Assembly (NCBI GenBank): GCA_017447325.1
Contig: JAFSNU010000317.1
Location: forward strand, 1-7,831
From: Synergistaceae bacterium
GTDB taxonomy: Bacteria > Synergistota > Synergistia > Synergistales > Aminobacteriaceae
Reading direction: 5' to 3'
DNA: 7,831 bases
Shown: positions 1-6,755 of the stretch, one piece after another
Layout: every line of letters begins with the position of its first letter
Position numbering within the stretch: position 1 is the stretch's first letter
Notes under the pieces: generated by a model
The model's input: only the letters and a program-made list of their open reading frames with translations
Told to the model about the DNA's origin: nothing
Database searches by the model: none
Made by a program: the position numbers and the translations under genes

Positions 1-177
1 GATGATTTTGATTTGACGGCTGAGTTTATTAAAAAAATAAATCCTAAAGTTGCGGTGATAGTGCATTGCGATAATAATAATGATTATGATTATACTGTTG
101 AGCAAAAGTTAATGCGCGATGCTGATTGCCGGACGCAGTTTATATTTGCTGAAAATAATCAGGCGTATTATTTATAA
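1..177 (+). CDS. 3' end of an unidentified protein gene (58 residues visible)
   Basis: Frame 1 is open from the window edge to a TAA at 175-177, giving the last 58 residues of a larger protein. I do not recognise the family with confidence. The visible part has a short helix-like stretch (TAEFIKKI), then a strand-like stretch (NPKVAVIVHC, about residues 14-23), an Asn/Asp-rich turn, and a final strand ending in AYYL. The order 'helix, NPKVAVI strand, loop, helix, strand' resembles the tail of some metallo-beta-lactamase-fold proteins of the ComEC type, but the metal-binding core lies outside the window, so this is a weak guess. Codon use (AAT, TTA, TAA stop) matches the downstream chaperone genes. 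It reads in the same direction as those genes with 116 bases between, and no terminator hairpin is visible in the gap, so it could be part of the same operon. Confidence 0.6.
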   Translation, partial: DDFDLTAEFIKKINPKVAVIVHCDNNNDYDYTVEQKLMRDADCRTQFIFAENNQAYYL

Positions 178-248
178 TTTAAAATATTTAGCAAAAGTTA
201 ATGCGTGACGCTGAATTTATTTTGCTGAAAATAATATTTATAATTTAA
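101..248. repeat. Gene 3' end and a decayed direct copy of it beyond the stop codon
   Basis: The last coding bases of the first gene, including the stop (about 101-184), recur at about 190-248. Both copies open with AGCAAAAGTTAATGCG, share TTTGCTGAAAATAAT in the middle and finish with ATTTATAATTTAAA. The second copy lacks about 11 bases after GACGCTGA and about 9 bases before ATTTATAA, so it no longer encodes the same peptide. The unit is about 85-90 bases. It looks like a tandem duplication of a gene end followed by deletions in the untranslated copy. Confidence 0.75.
239..244 (+). promoter_or_regulatory. Possible -10 box upstream of the GrpE-like gene
   Basis: A perfect TATAAT sits 50 bases before the start codon, inside the decayed repeat copy. 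No convincing -35 box lies at the usual distance (TTTATT at 216-221 is poor), and TATAAT arises easily in such AT-rich sequence. A promoter here is therefore only possible; read-through from the first gene is the alternative. Confidence 0.25.
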
Positions 249-275
249 ATTAAATTTTAAAATTTAAAATTAATT

Positions 276-282
276 AAGGAGA
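276..282 (+). promoter_or_regulatory. Ribosome binding site of the GrpE-like gene
   Basis: AAGGAGA lies 11 bases before the ATG at 294 and is the only purine-rich site in an otherwise A/T-only leader. It supports that start codon. Confidence 0.75.
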
Positions 283-293
283 CTAAAAATTTT

Positions 294-1460
294 ATGGCTG
301 CAATTCCAAATAACAACATGACGCGGGAATTAATCGGGTCGATAAGGCAGGGCGTGCTGAAGAGATACAGGACCGGCGGCAAGGACGATAAAGCGATCGA
401 GGGCAATAGATTATTAAGGCTTGTGTTAAAAAATCCTGAGCTTGACCCGGGCGACTACGCGGCTGACATGGCGAAGCTTTATAATTATAATATCGGCGGC
501 GGAAGAGTTTTAAACACTTTTAGAGATCTCTCGATTTCAAGTCCTGAGAAGCGCGTTAAATTATGCGGCTGGGCGCTGGGCATCGCTGACTTGTTTATTA
601 AATGCGTCGTGTCCCGCAAGAAATCTGATTTTAAAAAATTAATTGAGTTAAAGCGCGAGGGCAAGAATATAATCGACACGCGTAAAATGCGCTATGATAT
701 TTTGGACAGAGCCGTGTGTCTTGCGCTTTATACTAAATGTCCCGAGCTTAATTTAAATGACGATATTAGAAAGCTTGAGGAGTTTGGAAGCGTATATGCA
801 AAATATTTTTGGGCGGAGATCGAGGAGCTGCTTGAAGATTATTGCACTGAAGACGAGGGCGCGGGCGGTAATGCTAAGAAATTAAATAATAATGCTGTTA
901 AAGATAAAGATAATAAATTAAATAAAAATATTAAAGATAATAAAGATATTAAAGATGATAAAGAAAATATTAATGCTCAGGACGCGCATAAAATAAAGCA
1001 ATTGTCTTCGGCTCTTGAGCGCGCGAACATGGCCATGAAAGATTTGCAGGACGAGTTTGAAGAGCGGTTAGAAGAGGAGAAGGCGGCAAGTCTAACGGAA
1101 TTTTTCGCAAGATTAAACTCTGAGCAATACGGCTGCATTCTTGACGAGTTATTAAACGTGCATAAGGGCATTAGGGCTTTGAATAAACAGGGCGTAGAGC
1201 TGCCGGTTGAGATAAGCGGATTGTTTATATTAATTATAAAGCTTGCGCAGTTTGTGCGTGACTCGCATATCGAGCCGATCATGAAAGTAAATGAAGTTAG
1301 AAAAATTAAGGCCGAGGATTTATTGAGCTGCGAGTACGACGGAACGCCGTTTAAAAATAATCAGGATGAGAAGACCGTAAAAGTTTTGTCGTCGGGCTGG
1401 GTGTATAAAGGCGATAATGAAATTCAAATTGCAAGGGCCAAGCTTAAAGAAGTTAAATAA
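294..1460 (+). CDS. GrpE-like protein, putative nucleotide exchange factor for the adjacent Hsp70
   Basis: The 388-residue protein has four visible parts. Residues 1-185 form a probably helical, moderately basic region that I do not recognise. Residues 194-230 are a low-complexity linker made mostly of Lys, Asn and Asp. Residues 231-265 are charged and heptad-like, probably a coiled coil. Residues 266-388 resemble the GrpE C-terminal half: a helical stretch, then HIEPI (325-329), a turn containing EYDGTPF (347-353), and a final strand block TVKVLSSGWVYKGD (361-374) followed by QIARAKLKEV, comparable to GrpE's 'TVVEVLQKGY...R.AKV.V' ending. GrpE releases ADP from Hsp70 in the cytoplasm. A 949-residue Hsp70 gene begins 141 bases downstream with no terminator between, which supports a partner role. 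The GrpE match is by eye; housekeeping GrpE is about 200 residues, so this protein is nearly twice as long. It has no signal peptide or membrane segment. Confidence 0.6.
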   Translation: MAAIPNNNMTRELIGSIRQGVLKRYRTGGKDDKAIEGNRLLRLVLKNPELDPGDYAADMAKLYNYNIGGGRVLNTFRDLSISSPEKRVKLCGWALGIADLFIKCVVSRKKSDFKKLIELKREGKNIIDTRKMRYDILDRAVCLALYTKCPELNLNDDIRKLEEFGSVYAKYFWAEIEELLEDYCTEDEGAGGNAKKLNNNAVKDKDNKLNKNIKDNKDIKDDKENINAQDAHKIKQLSSALERANMAMKDLQDEFEERLEEEKAASLTEFFARLNSEQYGCILDELLNVHKGIRALNKQGVELPVEISGLFILIIKLAQFVRDSHIEPIMKVNEVRKIKAEDLLSCEYDGTPFKNNQDEKTVKVLSSGWVYKGDNEIQIARAKLKEVK

Positions 1461-1561
1461 ATTTAAAAATTATTCGCAAGAGCCAAGCTTAAAGAAATTT
1501 AGGATTTAAAAATTTTTTGCAAGGGCTAAGCTTAAAGAAATTAAATAAATTTAAAAATTTT
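1428..1561. repeat. Three tandem copies of the gene's 3' end, two of them after the stop codon
   Basis: A unit of 43-45 bases repeats three times, starting with GCAAG at 1431, 1476 and 1519. The core of each is GCAAGRGCYAAGCTTAAAGA followed by a stop-containing AT-rich tail ending in TTTAAAAATT. The first copy is the real C-terminal coding region (residues ARAKLKEVK plus TAA). The second has GAAATTTAGG in place of GAAGTTAAATAA, and the third is nearly intact at the base level. The copies fill most of the spacer before the Hsp70 gene. Confidence 0.9.
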
Positions 1562-1577
1562 ATAAATTTAAATAAAT

Positions 1578-1585
1578 GAAAGGAG
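1578..1585 (+). promoter_or_regulatory. Ribosome binding site of the Hsp70 gene, with long spacing
   Basis: GAAAGGAG is a strong Shine-Dalgarno match, but it ends 16 bases before the ATG at 1602, longer than the usual 5-10. No ATG, GTG or TTG lies in frame between the two; the only closer in-frame candidate is an ATT at 1590. The ATG at 1602 is kept because the Hsp70 phosphate-1 motif begins only 15 residues after it. Confidence 0.6.
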
Positions 1586-1601
1586 CTTAATTTTATTAAG
1601 C

Positions 1602-4451
1602 ATGAATAATAGTAATAATAATTTGCATAGTGATTTATGCATAGGCATTGACTTAGGCACGACTAATTCAGTTTTAGCGTGCGTGAACGTTAAGCCAAGC
1701 GGAGACATAGTGAGCAAAGTTTTGGACTTGCCTCGCTACGTTGACGCTTACGAGATGAACGGGATAAATAAATATAAAATTGAGCGGAAGCCGACGCTGC
1801 CGTCTTATGTATTTTATGATCAAGCTAATAAATATAAGTCGATAGTCGGAAATTTCGCAAAGAATATGTATTTCTCAAGGCCAGACTTTACGGCTAAGTC
1901 TATTAAAAGCCAGATGGGAAATAAATTTGCCGAGGGCTTGGCCGACGGAGTGCCTGATAAAACTCCGGCGGAAATATCGAGCAGAATTTTAAAGCATATG
2001 ATTAAAGCCGCGGGCGATATATTTCATGAGAATATCAGCGACGCAGTAATAACAGTGCCGGCGAATTTTGACTCTGTGATGTGCCAGGCGACGTTGGACG
2101 CGGCAGAGCTTGCCGGAATAACTGTGAAGAATGCGGACGGATCTGAAAGGCCTGTTTTATTGTCAGAGCCTAATGCTGTGATCTGGGATTTTATTAATCA
2201 AGTTAAGAACGGCGATATAAACGCGAAAATTATAGATTTAAACGAGCCGAAGGACGTAATGGTGTTTGACTTGGGCGGCGGCACGCTTGATATTACTCTG
2301 CATCACATAGAGCGCAAGGCAGATAATGCGGAGATTATAAAAGTCAGCGAGATTGCGACTAATAGATATACACGCTTGGGCGGCGATGACTTTGATCTTG
2401 CGATAGCTAAAAACATGTACGAGCGTTATCTTGCAAAATATCAGAGCAATGACGCGAAGTCTCAAGATGCGCAGCGAGCTATTAAGAACGCTGAAAAGGC
2501 GGTAATGGCGCAGCTGATTAATTATGCCGAGGGCTTGAAGCTTGAGTTAAGCAACAGGAAGAGCAGCACGTACGTCGGCTCTGCCTGGGACTCGGCTTGG
2601 GACGAGGACGATTTTGAAGATGAAAACGCGTTCGAAGTCGGCGGCAATATAGCGGCGACTGGATATTCTTACGGAGATTCTTTCACGCAGCAGGAGATAG
2701 AGAATATATTAATGCCGTTCATGGGCAATGGCTTAAAATTTGAAGATTATAAAAATTTTAATGATATAGCGTTAAGTGCTAAAGGGCCTAATATAATTCT
2801 GCCGGTGCTGGATGTGCTGAATAAAGCGGCGGCCAAGCTTAATTTAAATATAAATGATAAAGTGAACGTTGACGCGGTGATATTGAACGGCGGGATGACG
2901 CAGTTTTATATGGTTGCAGATAGATTAGAAGAATTTTTTGGTTTTAAGCCTATCGCTGCTTTAGATCCCGATCAGGCGGTGGCCAGAGGCGCGGCTGTGT
3001 ATCATTATTATCTGCATAAATATAATGAGCTCGAGGAAGACATGCGCCGCGTGCAGGCAGAGCGTCAAGAGCAGGCTGAAAATATAAATAATAAAATTCA
3101 AGTTGCTGCGCCCGTCGAGTGGGGAAGAAATATTTTAAATGATAGTCTTTATTTGGCGATGAGAAGCGGCGTGCCGGAGGAGATTATCCCGACCGGAGCG
3201 GAACTGCCGTATGAGTCGGCTGAAAAGACGGGCTTTAAACTTCCTGCCGGAGCAAATTATTTCTCTGTGCCGATTCAAAGGCGCGATAATTTTAGTAATT
3301 CTTATTTGACTATTGCAAGCGGGCGGGTGATGTTTAAGAGAAGCTATCAGGACGGAGCTTATATAAGCTTTAAAGTCTTTATGAATAAAAGTAAAATTAT
3401 CACTATGACGGCGCGTTTATCAAGCGATTCTGAAGGCCAGGAGCAGCTTGAAGAGCGAAAAGTATCGATAGACACAGGAAGCGTTAAGGCTAATAATTTA
3501 AATTTGAACGCGAATAAAAATAAAATTCTCCCGCCATTGGGCTCAGAGCTTAAAGCTGAATCTGAGCTGCACACTATAAGTCAGCTGTGCGGAAATTACG
3601 CCAAGGCCTCTATCGCGAAAAAATCGCAGATAAATAAGCAGATAAATGATATAATCGCGCTGCTTAAAGCTGCGAGTAATAAAAATACTTTCGGCGAAGC
3701 GTTTTTAAAGGCGTTAAAGTCAGAGAAGAATGATTACTGCAAGCTTCGATGCTTGACGACGGCAAGGCATATGTGCTTGGAATGGACGGAGGACGAGCGG
3801 GCGCAGCTTGCTGATTTCTGCAAAGATTTATTACGCGGCGAGCTCGGCAGCTCTGTAATTTTTAATATAAATATCAGCAACATTCCGCTTAAAGAAGAAG
3901 CTATTAGAACTTTAGCATTATGCGGCGACGCAAATATTTTAGATAAATTAAAAAATCTTCACGATATTCCGAAATTCAGGACGGCGTTAGTCTTCGCGCA
4001 CTCGAGAAGTGCAACGCAGACGGACTGGCTTGTGAAAATTTTAATAGAAGATGTTAAAAATATTAAGCGAGGCACTAACAGCAGCATCGGTGACACGGCC
4101 AGCGCGTTATGCTGTATGTTTAAAAAATATCCGGATAATCAAGCTGATAGAAATATTATTATAAAATTCTTGCATGACGCGATATTAACTAATAAGCTTA
4201 ACGATAACGAATTAATAAGCTGCATATTGGCAATCGGCGTGATATGCGGCAGGCGCGAAGATGTTATTATTGACGGTCAGACTTTAGAGCTTGCTAATGC
4301 CGCGCTTGACGAAGCTTATGAATTAACCGGCGGCAGCGACTTTGTAGTAAATTTTGATAAAGCTATAAATATCGCGAGAAATTTAATAGCCGGAGTCGAG
4401 CTTGCGCAGGAAGAGCAGGAATTTTTGTTAGAGCGCATTGACAGAGCTTAA
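1602..4451 (+). CDS. Non-canonical Hsp70 (DnaK-like) chaperone with a long helical C-terminal region
   Basis: This 949-residue cytoplasmic ATPase has the full set of Hsp70 nucleotide-binding signatures: GIDLGTTNS at 15-23 (phosphate 1), VFDLGGGTLDITL near 221-233 (phosphate 2), VILNGGM at 426-432 (adenosine) and DPDQAVARGAAV at 455-466. An acidic, Trp-containing stretch at 324-346 lies where DnaK's ATPase domain is normally featureless. A charged, probably coiled-coil linker (about 474-500) replaces the short DnaK linker. Residues about 504-605 look like a divergent beta substrate-binding domain (NDSLYLAM, then GAELPYES). The region from about 640 to 949 is all-helical, with repeat-like segments such as EEAIRTLALCGD that suggest HEAT-type repeats; some known large Hsp70 proteins also carry long C-terminal domains here (for example DUF3731). 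DnaK is about 640 residues. It is probably co-transcribed with the GrpE-like gene. The client is unknown. Confidence 0.93.
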   Translation: MNNSNNNLHSDLCIGIDLGTTNSVLACVNVKPSGDIVSKVLDLPRYVDAYEMNGINKYKIERKPTLPSYVFYDQANKYKSIVGNFAKNMYFSRPDFTAKSIKSQMGNKFAEGLADGVPDKTPAEISSRILKHMIKAAGDIFHENISDAVITVPANFDSVMCQATLDAAELAGITVKNADGSERPVLLSEPNAVIWDFINQVKNGDINAKIIDLNEPKDVMVFDLGGGTLDITLHHIERKADNAEIIKVSEIATNRYTRLGGDDFDLAIAKNMYERYLAKYQSNDAKSQDAQRAIKNAEKAVMAQLINYAEGLKLELSNRKSSTYVGSAWDSAWDEDDFEDENAFEVGGNIAATGYSYGDSFTQQEIENILMPFMGNGLKFEDYKNFNDIALSAKGPNIILPVLDVLNKAAAKLNLNINDKVNVDAVILNGGMTQFYMVADRLEEFFGFKPIAALDPDQAVARGAAVYHYYLHKYNELEEDMRRVQAERQEQAENINNKIQVAAPVEWGRNILNDSLYLAMRSGVPEEIIPTGAELPYESAEKTGFKLPAGANYFSVPIQRRDNFSNSYLTIASGRVMFKRSYQDGAYISFKVFMNKSKIITMTARLSSDSEGQEQLEERKVSIDTGSVKANNLNLNANKNKILPPLGSELKAESELHTISQLCGNYAKASIAKKSQINKQINDIIALLKAASNKNTFGEAFLKALKSEKNDYCKLRCLTTARHMCLEWTEDERAQLADFCKDLLRGELGSSVIFNINISNIPLKEEAIRTLALCGDANILDKLKNLHDIPKFRTALVFAHSRSATQTDWLVKILIEDVKNIKRGTNSSIGDTASALCCMFKKYPDNQADRNIIIKFLHDAILTNKLNDNELISCILAIGVICGRREDVIIDGQTLELANAALDEAYELTGGSDFVVNFDKAINIARNLIAGVELAQEEQEFLLERIDRA

Positions 4452-4476
4452 AACTTAAAAAATTTTAAATTAAAAT

Positions 4477-4505
4477 AAAGGCGGGATGTCATGTCCCGTC
4501 TTTTT
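4477..4505 (+). terminator. Rho-independent terminator after the Hsp70 gene
   Basis: GGCGGGA (4480-4486) pairs with TCCCGTC (4494-4500) across a 7-base loop, with one G-U pair. AAA before it can pair with the TTTTT run at 4501-4505. It lies 26 bases after the Hsp70 stop codon and is one of the few GC-rich elements in this AT-rich spacer, so it separates the chaperone unit from ugd. Confidence 0.88.
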
Positions 4506-4547
4506 GTATTAAAATTAAATTAAATTTTAAAATCTGGAGAGTTTATC

Positions 4548-5792
4548 ATGAACAGAAAAATTGCAGTTGCGGGGACGGGCTATGTGGGCTTGTCGCTTGC
4601 CGTGCTGTTAGCGCAGCATAATGAAGTTAAAGCAGTAGATGTAATAGCTGATAAAGTTAATAAAATTAATAATAAGATCAGCCCGATTCAGGATGATTAT
4701 ATTGAAAAATATTTAGCTGAGAAAGATTTAAATTTACGCGCGACGTTGGACGCCGAGGCTGCTTATAAAGACGCCGAGTTTATAATTATCGCCGCGCCGA
4801 CCAATTATGACGCTCAGAAAAATTTCTTTGACACGAGCGCAGTTGAGCAGGTTATAGAGCTTGTGCTTAAAGCAAATAAAGACGCAATTATGATTATTAA
4901 ATCAACAATTCCAGTCGGCTATACTGAAAGCGTCAGGGCAAAATATAATACTCAAAATATTTTGTTCAGTCCGGAATTTTTGCGCGAGTCTAAAGCCTTA
5001 TACGATAATTTATATCCGTCGAGAATTATAGTAGGAACTGATTTAAATAATTTAAAATTAAATCAAGCCGCGCATGACTTTGCTGATTTATTACAAGAGG
5101 CAGCTTTAAAAGAAAATATAGACACTTTATTTATGGGCTTGACTGAGGCCGAGGCAGTGAAATTATTTGCGAATACTTATTTAGCATTACGAGTTTCTTA
5201 CTTTAATGAGCTTGATACTTATGCTGAGATTAAGAATTTAAACACGGCTGATATTATAAAAGGCGTGTCGCTTGATCCAAGAATAGGCGAGTTTTATAAT
5301 AACCCGTCGTTTGGCTACGGCGGCTACTGCTTGCCGAAAGACACGAAGCAGTTACTCGCAAATTATAAAGACGTGCCTGAAAATTTAATTAGAGCGATAG
5401 TCGAGAGCAATCGAACGCGCAAAGATTTTATAGCTGAAAGAATTTTGGACATGGCCGGAGCGTGGGGCGGGTCAGCTGAGTTTAAAGCCGAGCTTGAGCC
5501 TGAAAAAAATTTGACCGTCGGAGTGTATAGATTAACTATGAAGTCTAACTCAGATAATTTCAGGCAGTCGTCCATTCAGGGCGTGATGAAGCGCATTAAA
5601 GCTAAAGGCGTTAAAGTCATAGTCTATGAGCCGGCTCTTGAAAACGGGACAACTTTCTTTGGCTCTAAAGTTGTAAATAATCTTGAAGAGTTTAAAAATT
5701 TATCGCGCGTGATAATCGCGAACAGATTTGACAAAGAGCTTGAGGACGTGAAAGCAAAAGTTTACACGCGCGATATTTTCATGAGAGATTAA
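4548..5792 (+). CDS. ugd: UDP-glucose 6-dehydrogenase
   Basis: The enzyme oxidises UDP-glucose to UDP-glucuronate with two NAD+, feeding capsule, teichuronic acid or other acidic polysaccharide synthesis in the cytoplasm. The 414 residues match the short bacterial class (HasB/Ugd of about 390-415). Visible elements: the NAD-binding glycine motif GTGYVG at 9-14; KSTIPVG at 118-124; SPEFLRES at 141-148; VKLFANTYLALRVSYFNEL at 204-222 with the catalytic Lys205; and the nucleophile Cys261 in GYGGYCLPKD. The C-terminal domain has YRLTMKSNSDNFRQSS, ending in YTRDIFMRD, typical of the family. All key residues are present, so it should be active. A GGAG at 4536-4539, 8 bases before the ATG, supports the start. 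It stands between two terminators and so is probably monocistronic; no glycosyltransferase genes are near. Family certain, exact polysaccharide unknown. Confidence 0.96.
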   Translation: MNRKIAVAGTGYVGLSLAVLLAQHNEVKAVDVIADKVNKINNKISPIQDDYIEKYLAEKDLNLRATLDAEAAYKDAEFIIIAAPTNYDAQKNFFDTSAVEQVIELVLKANKDAIMIIKSTIPVGYTESVRAKYNTQNILFSPEFLRESKALYDNLYPSRIIVGTDLNNLKLNQAAHDFADLLQEAALKENIDTLFMGLTEAEAVKLFANTYLALRVSYFNELDTYAEIKNLNTADIIKGVSLDPRIGEFYNNPSFGYGGYCLPKDTKQLLANYKDVPENLIRAIVESNRTRKDFIAERILDMAGAWGGSAEFKAELEPEKNLTVGVYRLTMKSNSDNFRQSSIQGVMKRIKAKGVKVIVYEPALENGTTFFGSKVVNNLEEFKNLSRVIIANRFDKELEDVKAKVYTRDIFMRD

Positions 5793-5819
5793 ATTAAAAT
5801 TAAAAATATTAATAAAATT

Positions 5820-5855
5820 ACAGCCGGAACGCTTTTACATGCCACGGCTGTTTTT
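5820..5855 (+). terminator. Rho-independent terminator after ugd
   Basis: ACAGCCG (5820-5826) pairs perfectly with CGGCTGT (5845-5851) across an 18-base loop, and a T run ends at 5855. It lies 28 bases beyond the ugd stop codon. Confidence 0.85.
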
Positions 5856-5925
5856 AATCTCTTTGCTATACTCTTGGGCTTAACTTCAACTAAATAATTT
5901 AAATAAATTAAAATTTTGAGCATCT

Positions 5926-5934
5926 TGATATAAT
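5926..5934 (+). promoter_or_regulatory. Extended -10 promoter for the DUF5714-like gene
   Basis: TGATATAAT is a perfect extended -10 (TG-N-TATAAT), 50 bases before the ATG at 5984 and downstream of the ugd terminator. The -35 region is weak (TTAAAA at 5908-5913), which extended -10 promoters tolerate. A second TG-N-TATACT at 5864-5872 is a weaker alternative. The AT-rich background lowers certainty. Confidence 0.5.
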
Positions 5935-5968
5935 TTTAATAAATTTAATAATTTTAATTTTTAATAAT

Positions 5969-5974
5969 AAGGAG
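5969..5974 (+). promoter_or_regulatory. Ribosome binding site of the DUF5714-like gene
   Basis: AAGGAG ends 9 bases before the ATG at 5984 and continues into GTGATG, a long match to the 16S tail. It fixes the start, and the first Cys pair follows at residue 5. Confidence 0.8.
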
Positions 5975-5983
5975 TGATGAGAC

Positions 5984-6688
5984 ATGAGGGAAGAGTGTTT
6001 GATCTGTAAAGCTCCGCTTGAATATCTTGAATCTGATATTCTCATGGAGTGTGAGATATGTCATAAACAGGAGAGCAGCAAGACGAGATGCATTAACGGC
6101 CACTATGTGTGCAGCGAGTGCCATACGCAAGGCCTGGACAGCATAATCAAGTTATGTCTGGAAGAGTCATCGAAGAACCCGATTGAAATTATAGAGAAGA
6201 TGATGTCGATGCCGTTCTGCCACATGCACGGGCCTGAACATCATGTCATGGTAGGAGCTGCGCTTCTTACTGCTTATAAAAACGCAGGCGGTGAGATCGA
6301 TCTTCACAGTGCGCTGATTGAGATGATGAGTCGCGGCAAGGAGGTTCCCGGCGGTTCATGCGGCTTCTGGGGAGCATGCGGAGCAGGGATCAGCTCCGGA
6401 ATGTTTATATCGATAATCTCGAAGTCCACTCCTTTAGCGAACGAGCCGTTTGCGCTCTCACATAAGATGACGTCCAAGTCTCTTGCCCAGATTGGGGAGA
6501 TCGGAGGGCCTCGCTGCTGCAAGAGGGATTCATTCCTGTCAATCTTAGCTGCTGTTGACTTCGTAAAAGAACATTTCGGGATTAACATGGAGAGGACGGA
6601 GGTCGTGTGCAGTTATTCTGCGCAGAATAATCAGTGCATCGGTAAACGCTGTCCGTTCTCGAGAGTTAATCATTTAAGCGGTAAGTGA
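5984..6688 (+). CDS. DUF5714-like Cys-rich metal-binding protein
   Basis: The 234-residue soluble protein matches, by memory of the family, DUF5714 proteins of anaerobic bacteria and archaea; the biochemical role is unknown. The N-terminal part looks like one or two zinc ribbons: Cys5/Cys8, Cys23/Cys26, Cys36/His40 and Cys43/Cys46. The main domain has FCHMHGPEHH at 78-87, PGGSCGFWGACGAG at 122-135, IGGPRCCKR at 173-181 and a final Cys209...Cys218...KRCPF at 221-225. So many invariant-looking Cys and His residues suggest a metal or iron-sulfur site and a redox or metal-handling role, but that is inference. No signal peptide or membrane span is seen. Its codon use differs from its neighbours: of 17 Leu, 6 are CTT, 4 CTG, 2 CTC and only 4 TTA; AAC outnumbers AAT; and it ends in TGA while the other five genes end in TAA. 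This suggests recent transfer. Confidence 0.85.
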   Translation: MREECLICKAPLEYLESDILMECEICHKQESSKTRCINGHYVCSECHTQGLDSIIKLCLEESSKNPIEIIEKMMSMPFCHMHGPEHHVMVGAALLTAYKNAGGEIDLHSALIEMMSRGKEVPGGSCGFWGACGAGISSGMFISIISKSTPLANEPFALSHKMTSKSLAQIGEIGGPRCCKRDSFLSILAAVDFVKEHFGINMERTEVVCSYSAQNNQCIGKRCPFSRVNHLSGK

Positions 6689-6702
6689 GGCCACAGTGTC
6701 GC

Positions 6703-6730
6703 GGCGGTCAGTCAGCAGTGATTGACGGCC
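6703..6730 (+). terminator. Strong hairpin after the DUF5714-like gene, possible terminator
   Basis: GGCGGTCAGTCA (6703-6714) pairs with TGATTGACGGCC (6719-6730) around a GCAG tetraloop: 12 positions with one G-G mismatch and one G-U wobble. It starts 14 bases after the stop codon. The following TTGTTGAG is not a proper T tract, so it may stabilise the mRNA 3' end or end transcription only partly. Confidence 0.45.
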
Positions 6731-6755
6731 TTGTTGAGCATGATAGTGAGTGAGC

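Noticed and set aside
201..248. A 15-codon reading frame from ATG to TAA between the first gene and the GrpE-like gene.
   Set aside because: It lies in the decayed repeat copy, has no ribosome binding site, and its first residues only echo the end of the upstream protein.
977..1282. A 101-residue minus-strand reading frame opposite the GrpE-like gene.
   Set aside because: It is the antisense shadow of a real coding region, with Ser-rich and Cys-rich composition typical of shadows and no recognisable motif. The same holds for the other minus-strand frames at 485-679, 2238-2465, 3359-3574, 5363-5575, 6304-6588 and 7323-7619.
1428..1561. Tandem repeat considered as a CRISPR array or an iteron-type origin.
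   Set aside because: Units are contiguous with no unique spacers, only three copies exist, and the first is coding sequence, so a gene-end duplication explains it better.
1541..1576. AT-only inverted repeats such as AAATTTA...TAAATTT before the Hsp70 gene.
   Set aside because: In sequence made almost only of AAATTT words these arise by chance and would form very weak stems, so they are not called as a terminator.
6690..6698. GCCACAGTG, resembling part of a cobalamin riboswitch B12 box.
   Set aside because: The rest of the cobalamin riboswitch consensus is missing from the spacer, and the site directly follows a stop codon.
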